64,000 bases of DNA from Streptomyces sp. CT34 (lineage in GTDB: Bacteria > Actinomycetota > Actinomycetes > Streptomycetales > Streptomycetaceae), in NCBI RefSeq assembly GCF_000805335.1, contig NZ_KN708638.1, forward strand, positions 7,763,526 to 7,827,525, given 5' to 3'. The notes beneath the pieces were generated by a model that did not search any database, had not been told where the DNA came from, and saw nothing but the letters and a program-made list of their open reading frames with translations. The translations under genes were made by a program, and so were the position numbers. This document shows, in pieces, positions 61,901 to 64,000 of this stretch (positions are counted from its first letter, which is position 1; every line of letters starts with the position of its first letter).

Positions 61901-64000
61901 GCCGGTGGCGGATGGTGCCGCCGACATCGACGATGCCGGCTCCGTCGTGTGGCGGTTGTCGGCGAAGTCGTCCGTGGCGTTGCGTGCGCAGGCCGCCCGC
62001 ATGGGCGAGTACGTCGCGGCTTCCTCGGACGCTGACAGCGTGGCGGGGCTTCGGCGGATCGCCACCGCGTTGGATGGCCGGAGCCGTTTCGCGCATCGGG
62101 CGACGATCATCACCACGCCGACCGAGAACGCTCCCGAGGTAAAGGCGGGTGTCGTGCGGGCGTTGGAGACGCTGGCCTTTGACGAGGGTCTGGCGTTGGA
62201 GGGGCCTGCTTCGGCCCGGGCGGTGGATGCGGGCACCGGGTTGGTTACGGGTGGTGCTGGGGCTGGTTCGGGTGTGGTGTGGCAGTTCTCCGGTCAGGGG
62301 ACGTTGCGGCCGGAGGGCCTTGGCCGGCTGTGGGAGGTCCCAGACCTGGCACCGCACCTGGATGCGGCCGTGGCGGTGATGGATGAGTTCGCCGGTTTCC
62401 CGGTGCGGGAGGTGCTGGTAGGCGGTGCCGGGGATCTGTCGCGGACGGGGTATGCGCAGGTGGCGCTGTTCGTGGTGCAGGTGGCGTTGGTGGGCTGGCT
62501 GCGCGAGCGGGGGCAGCGCCCGGATGCGGTGATGGGGCATTCGGTGGGTGAGTTCGCCGCGATGTGGGCGGCCGGGGTGTGGGAACTGGCCGACGCGGCG
62601 GCGTTGGTGGCCGAGCGAGCCCGGCTGATGGAAGCCCTCCCCGACGGCGGCGCGATGATCGCCGTCCACGCCACCGCTGAGGAGGTCGAAGCCCAGCTGG
62701 CTTTTGCTCCCCGGTCAGCGATTGCGGCGGTCAACGGGCCGGAGAGCACGGTGCTTTCGGGTCCGGAGGACGAGGTGTCGGCGGTGGCCGAGTTCTTCCG
62801 CAGTCAGGGGCGTAAGACGAGTCGGCTGCGGGTCTCGCACGCCTTCCACTCCCCGCTGATGGAACCGGCCGCCGCCGAATTCCGCACGTTCGCCGAGCGG
62901 TTCAGCTTCCGTGAGCCGAGCGTGCCGTTCTACTCCACCCAGACCGGTACCCAGGCCACCACGGTGGACGCGGAGTACGTGGCCACACACATCACCAACC
63001 CGGTGCTCTACCACCAGGCACTGACCGCCGTCGCCGAGCCGACGGACATGTTCGTGGAGGTCGGCCCGGACACCACCCTGACCGCCCTTGCCCGCACGGC
63101 CCGCCCACAGGCGGCGGCGATACCCCTGCTCACAGCGGCCTCGGACACGACCCCGACCCACACCCTCACCCTCGCCCTGCACACCCTCACCCACGGCCAG
63201 ACGCCCGAGCCGTCCCCGGCCGGTTCGACGTCGACGAACACCACGCCCCCGTACACCGACCTGCCGACCTACCCCTTCCAACACACCCACCACTGGCTCA
63301 CTCCGACCCCGCATAAGGAGAAGGAGACCGAGCCCCAGAGAGATGACGACCATTTCTGGAAGCTGGTCGAGTCGGGCGACACGGAGGCGCTTGCCAGCGA
63401 ACTGGCGTTGAACGATGGCGAGTCGGTGTCGGCGCTGAAGGCGTTGCTGCCGGCGCTGGCGCGCAGGCTGGAGCAGGCGGGCGGGCGCGGTCAGGACAGC
63501 GCACGGCTGCTGTCCCGTACCTGGCACCCCTACGTCGGCTCGGCGCGGATACGCCCTCCGGCGCGCCGACGCTGGGTGCTGGCCGGGCCGGTCGACGGAG
63601 CGGCCCCCGCGCTCGCCGGGCGGATCGCGGCGACGCTGGGCGATCTGCTGGTCGCCGGGCCGGTCGCCGGTACGCCCGATGAGCTCGACACGGCGGCGAG
63701 GGAGTACCCCGACGCGGGGCTGCTTCTCCTCGCCGACCAGGCAAGCGGACCGCTGCCCGCGCCGGGCGCCTTCGCCGGCCGAGCCGTGGTGCTGACGAGC
63801 GGAGCCGTGCGGACCTCGGAGCGTGACGCGCTGCCCGCTCCGGGCGCGCTGCTGGACTGGGCGCAGGCGTCGGCGGCCGACGACGTCAGCGCGGTGATCG
63901 ACGTGCCGCACGATGCCGACGAGCGTGCCTTGGGACGGCTGGCCGAGGCGCTGGGTGCGACGACCGTGGAGCCGTGGCTGGGGGGGCCGGGCCCGGGGAC
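49926..64000 (+). CDS. Type I PKS: modules 7, 8 and partial 9 (runs off the window)
   Basis: At least 4691 aa, open at the right edge. Docking helix KYLDYLKRATSDLRAAKRR (6-24). Module 7: KS Cys206, AT with GHSVGE and HAFH (780-783), DH His980 (HRVHGRVLVP) and Asp1142, KR with VLDD and Tyr1567, ACP Ser1736. Module 8: KS Cys1968, AT HAFH at 2540, DH His2740 and Asp2902, KR Tyr3327, ACP Ser3495. Module 9: KS Cys3731, AT HAFH at 4305, then no DH but a FWKLVESGD element (about 4474-4482) that normally begins the structural half of a KR. All three ATs are malonyl type and have an unusual FSGQGTLRPEGLG start. Expected output is two conjugated double bonds, then probably a hydroxyl. KS of module 8 has GGGGG in place of GEGVG (Gly2033, Gly2035). 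Modules 7-9 share long near-identical DNA. Confidence 0.93.
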   Translation, partial: MADETKYLDYLKRATSDLRAAKRRIHEYEERASEPIAIVGVGCRFPGGVVSPEGLWELVVSGTDAVSGFPTDRGWDVSELFDEDPEAVGRSYAREGGFVRDAGLFDADFFGINRREALAMDPQQRLLLECSWEAVERAGMDPLGLRGSKTGVYTGLMHHDYSPAIDAVPAEMEGYVGNGSLGSVASGRVAYTLGLEGPAVTVDTACSSSLVAVHMAVNALRAGECSLALAGGATIMSTPGPFIESSRQRGMSPDGRCKSYSDSADGMGWGEGVGVLVLERLSDAVAAGRRVLAVVRGCAVNQDGASSTLTAPRGPAQRAVVERALAAAGVEPGDVDVVEGHGTGTRLGDPMEVSALQAVYGRRRGAGVGPLWLGSVKSNIGHAQAAAGVAGIIKVVGAFAHDVLPATLHAGRPSSAVEWDGGGVELLREARPWERDPQRPRRAGVSSFGISGTNAHVILEEPPVPAEPVADGAADIDDAGSVVWRLSAKSSVALRAQAARMGEYVAASSDADSVAGLRRIATALDGRSRFAHRATIITTPTENAPEVKAGVVRALETLAFDEGLALEGPASARAVDAGTGLVTGGAGAGSGVVWQFSGQGTLRPEGLGRLWEVPDLAPHLDAAVAVMDEFAGFPVREVLVGGAGDLSRTGYAQVALFVVQVALVGWLRERGQRPDAVMGHSVGEFAAMWAAGVWELADAAALVAERARLMEALPDGGAMIAVHATAEEVEAQLAFAPRSAIAAVNGPESTVLSGPEDEVSAVAEFFRSQGRKTSRLRVSHAFHSPLMEPAAAEFRTFAERFSFREPSVPFYSTQTGTQATTVDAEYVATHITNPVLYHQALTAVAEPTDMFVEVGPDTTLTALARTARPQAAAIPLLTAASDTTPTHTLTLALHTLTHGQTPEPSPAGSTSTNTTPPYTDLPTYPFQRTHYWLTPAQRAHASLSAAEHPLLDGMTELPGSGAVLFTGRVSVRSHPWLAEHRVHGRVLVPGTALVELAAWVGTGLEVPAVDELVVKAPVVLDDDEALVLQVLVGAVEESGTRTLTVHSHPASGSDPVEWTEHLTGVLAPESGTAPKKWEARPGSTTSMDGLYERLADFGLDYGPLFRGLRSVARDGRTVVGRVEMDEAYENAAGFALHPALFDAALHTIAATAEHDRGDEPQAIRLPFAWKGVRVHGAAERAVRVLVRQLSPQSYGLQLLSTEGELVVSVEELTVAEVTAQQIAAAGAHRAGQPLLVPVWRPAALTAPAESDRWSSVGFDGEIGFGSADSLEAAVGAGARVVVYGLGSAADGDGVLWPTAGAVHEAVGEALDVVCRWLAVASEDQRLVVVSRWAAGVEGDPVVDPASAAALGLLRSAQAEHPGRIALVDVDDDPRSWQALTRVPFAAEPQSAIREGTLKVARLVAAPEQQAVSEAPFGSGTVLVTGAGGQLGRVIARHLVVTHGVRDLLLLSRSGTASTSVTGLRDELSELGAQVAVAACDVAHGDEVRSVLAGYDGDITGIVHSAGVLDDGFVESLTAERVSAVLRPKVDAVLNLHDVANELGLDLANFVVFSSAASLLGSPGQGSYAAANAFLNEFARVRSAADVPTLALNWGLWEASGGDAGMASGLSAEDLARLRRSGFVPLAVEDGLGLFDRALAGGAPVVVPIGLDRPALGRSAEVPAVLRELVPSSARAGRRNGHREDRGFVQRLRGLDAAERRERVLELVIGAATGVLGRSADAAIDADVSFSGLGFDSLTALELRNRLGGAVGQTLSASLIFDYPDARSLTDYLLELLAAEEPSAPVQVTPQTATDDEPIAIVGVGCRFPGGVVSPEGLWELVVSGTDAVSGFPTDRGWDVSELFDEDPEAVGRSYAREGGFVRDAGLFDADFFGINRREALAMDPQQRLLLECSWEAVERAGMDPLGLRGSKTGVYTGLMYHDYGTRIPEYPADLEGFVGTGVAGSVASGRVAYTLGLEGPALTVDTACSSSLVAVHMAVNALRAGECSMALAGGATIMSTPGAFIEFSRQRGLSPDGRCKAFAEEADGVGWGGGGGVLMLERLSDAVAAGRRVLAVVRGCAVNQDGASSTLTAPRGPAQRAVVERALAAAGVEAGDVDVVEGHGTGTRLGDPMEVSALQAVYGRRRGAGEGPLWLGSVKSNIGHAQAAAGVAGIIKVVGAFAHDVLPATLHAGRPSSAVEWDGGGVELLREARPWERDPQRPRRAGVSSFGISGTNAHLILEEPPRPVELSAEGDADDGDPLVWRLSAKSSVALRAQAARMADFLADTPDAQGLSGLRGIGAALDGRSRFGRRATIVATPGEDAVEVRAGLVRALETLAFDEGLALEGPASARAVDAATGLVTGGAGAGSGVVWQFSGQGTLRPEGLGRLWEVPDLAPHLDAAVAVMDEFAGFPVREVLAGGAGDLSRTGYAQVALFVVQVALVGWLRERGQRPDAVMGHSVGEFAAMWAAGVLELADAAALVAERARLMEALPDGGAMIAVNASPREVEEQLAGLSRSSVAAVNGPESTVLSGPEDEVSAVAEFFRSQGRKTSRLRVSHAFHSPLMEPAAAEFRTFAERFSFREPSVPFYSTQTGTQATTVDAEYVATHITNPVLYHQALNAIAEPTDMFVEVGPDTTLTALARTARPQAAAIPLLASAPNTAPGHTLTLALHTLTHGQTPEPSPAGSTSTNTTPPYTDLPTYPFQRTHYWLTPAQRAHASLSAAEHPLLDGMTELPGSGAVLFTGRVSVRSHPWLAEHRVHGRVLVPGTALVELAAWVGTGLEVPAVDELVVKAPVVLDDDEALVLQVLVGAVEESGTRTLTVHSHPASGSDPVEWTEHLTGVLAPESGTAPKKWEARPGSTTSMDGLYERLADFGLDYGPLFRGLRSVARDGRTVVGRVEMDEAYENAAGFALHPALFDAALHTIAATAEHDRGDEPQAIRLPFAWKGVRVHGAAERAVRVLVRQLSPQSYGLQLLSTEGELVVSVEELTVAEVTAQQIAAAGAHRAGQPLLVPVWRPAALTAPAESDRWSSVGFDGEIGFGSADSLEAAVGAGARVVVYGLGSAADGDEALWPTAGAVHEAVGEVLDVVCRWLAVASEDQRLVVVSRWAAGVEGDPVVDPASAAALGLLRSAQAEHPGRIALVDVDDDPRSWQALTRVPFAAEPQSAIREGTLKVARITPSQGQRSLEPNPFGSGAVLVTGAGGQLGRVIARHLVVTHGVRDLLLLSRSGTASTSVTGLRDELSELGAQVAVAACDVAHGDEVRSVLAGYDGDITGIVHSAGVLDDGFVESLTAERVSAVLRPKVDAVLNLHDVANELGLDLARFVVFSSAAAVLGGPGQGSYAAANAFLNEFARVRSAAGAPTLALDWGLWAASGDDGMASGLSAADLARLRRSGFVPLAEEEGVALFDRALAGGAPVAMPLGLDRSALGSAPEVPSSLRELVPVSARSRHRIGQGEDRGFVQRLRGLDAAERRERVLELVIGTATGVLGRSADAAIDADVSFSGLGFDSLTALELRNRLGGAVGQTLPASLIFDYPDARSLTDYLLELLVGTEAGADTETARPAATVATGADEPIAIVGVGCRFPGGVVSPEGLWGLVASQTDAVSGFPVDRGWDVSELYDEDPDAAGKSYAREGGFVHGAGLFDPDFFGINPREALAMDPQQRLLLECSWEAAERAGMDPLALRGSKTGVYTGLMYHDYGTELTACPTDVEGLVGTGVAGSVASGRVAYTLGLEGPALTVDTACSSSLVAVHMAVNALRAGECSMALAGGATIMSTPRAFIEFSRQRGLSPDGRCKAFAEEADGVGWGEGVGVLMLERLSDAVAAGRRVLAVVRGCAVNQDGASSTLTAPRGPAQRAVVERALAAAGVEPGDVDVVEGHGTGTRLGDPMEVSALQAVYGRRRGAGVGPLWLGSVKSNIGHAQAAAGVAGIIKVVGAFAHDVLPATLHAGRPSSAVEWDGGGVELLREARPWERDPQRPRRAGVSSFGISGTNAHVILEEPPVPAEPVADGAADIDDAGSVVWRLSAKSSVALRAQAARMGEYVAASSDADSVAGLRRIATALDGRSRFAHRATIITTPTENAPEVKAGVVRALETLAFDEGLALEGPASARAVDAGTGLVTGGAGAGSGVVWQFSGQGTLRPEGLGRLWEVPDLAPHLDAAVAVMDEFAGFPVREVLVGGAGDLSRTGYAQVALFVVQVALVGWLRERGQRPDAVMGHSVGEFAAMWAAGVWELADAAALVAERARLMEALPDGGAMIAVHATAEEVEAQLAFAPRSAIAAVNGPESTVLSGPEDEVSAVAEFFRSQGRKTSRLRVSHAFHSPLMEPAAAEFRTFAERFSFREPSVPFYSTQTGTQATTVDAEYVATHITNPVLYHQALTAVAEPTDMFVEVGPDTTLTALARTARPQAAAIPLLTAASDTTPTHTLTLALHTLTHGQTPEPSPAGSTSTNTTPPYTDLPTYPFQHTHHWLTPTPHKEKETEPQRDDDHFWKLVESGDTEALASELALNDGESVSALKALLPALARRLEQAGGRGQDSARLLSRTWHPYVGSARIRPPARRRWVLAGPVDGAAPALAGRIAATLGDLLVAGPVAGTPDELDTAAREYPDAGLLLLADQASGPLPAPGAFAGRAVVLTSGAVRTSERDALPAPGALLDWAQASAADDVSAVIDVPHDADERALGRLAEALGATTVEPWLGGPGPG
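50024..50390 (+). repeat. Module 7 copy of a KS start block shared with module 8
   Basis: Nearly identical to 55310-55676 (offset 5286). It covers the first third of the KS and stops at the KTGVYTG motif, where the sequences become module-specific. Confidence 0.85.
50730..52705 (+). repeat. Module 7 copy of a 2-kb KS-AT block shared with module 9
   Basis: Matches 61305-63280 at a constant offset of 10575 with very few differences. It runs from the second half of the KS to the end of the AT and ends sharply at TACCCCTTCCA, where module 7 goes on to a DH and module 9 to a KR linker. Confidence 0.9.
51575..54127 (+). repeat. Module 7 copy of an AT-DH-KR block shared with module 8
   Basis: Matches about 56855-59407 at offset 5280. 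The DH part (52701-53690) shows only one difference that I noticed (53638). A short divergent island lies at about 52091-52147. Identity resumes at about 54170-54570 in the KR. Confidence 0.9.
55310..55676 (+). repeat. Module 8 copy of the KS start block
   Basis: Partner of 50024-50390. Module 9 has a related but clearly more diverged version beginning at about 60600. Confidence 0.85.
56855..59407 (+). repeat. Module 8 copy of the AT-DH-KR block
   Basis: Partner of 51575-54127. Resumption at about 59450-59850 covers the KR core including VLDD. Confidence 0.9.
61305..63280 (+). repeat. Module 9 copy of the 2-kb KS-AT block
   Basis: Partner of 50730-52705. It carries HAFH and GHSVGE identical to module 7. 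Confidence 0.9.

Overview
The window is high-GC actinomycete DNA, most likely Streptomyces. Supporting signs are very high GC at third codon positions, GTG starts, a rare TTA codon, a remnant resembling the Streptomyces DUF6233 family, a large LAL-type LuxR regulator and giant cis-AT modular type I polyketide synthase (PKS) genes. It holds the left part of one biosynthetic gene cluster; the last PKS gene runs off the right edge.

Layout. Positions 1-1000 look like the cluster edge: a decayed mismatch-specific DNA glycosylase (Mug) gene broken by a 20-bp tandem duplication, an unassigned stretch, a DUF6233-like remnant and two hairpins. Positions 1137-8614 hold minus-strand genes: a DHA2 (EmrB/QacA-type) exporter coupled to a MarR regulator, a Sfp-type phosphopantetheinyl transferase coupled to a LAL regulator, and an amidase-signature enzyme coupled to a small possible partner. 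A divergent promoter region (8615-8898) carries TAGGGG boxes on both sides. From 8899 to the right edge, nine plus-strand genes lie head to tail: an O-methyltransferase, a thioesterase-like hydrolase with Cys at the nucleophile elbow, an NRPS C-A*-T protein with a degenerate adenylation domain, and six PKS genes.

Assembly line in gene order. Loading module KSQ-AT-ACP; M1 KS-AT(methylmalonyl)-DH-ER-KR-ACP; M2 KS-AT(methylmalonyl)-DH-KR-ACP; M3 KS-AT(malonyl)-DH-KR-ACP; M4 KS-AT(methylmalonyl)-DH?-KR-ACP; M5 KS-AT(methylmalonyl)-KR(A-type)-ACP; M6, M7 and M8 KS-AT(malonyl)-DH-KR-ACP; M9 KS-AT(malonyl)-(KR linker), truncated. If gene order is biosynthetic order, this predicts a methyl-branched chain with a hydroxyl next to a methyl branch, followed by a conjugated triene. 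I do not recognise the product. The exporter/MarR pair would give efflux, the PPTase would activate the carrier domains, the LAL protein would switch the cluster on, and the methyltransferase would decorate the product.

The least explained parts are the front end (C-A*-T, Cys thioesterase-like protein, amidase pair, and a loading AT with an unusual VAAH specificity motif) and the mosaic of near-identical PKS modules (M1/M2 and M7/M8/M9), which contain short KS islands that have stayed divergent.
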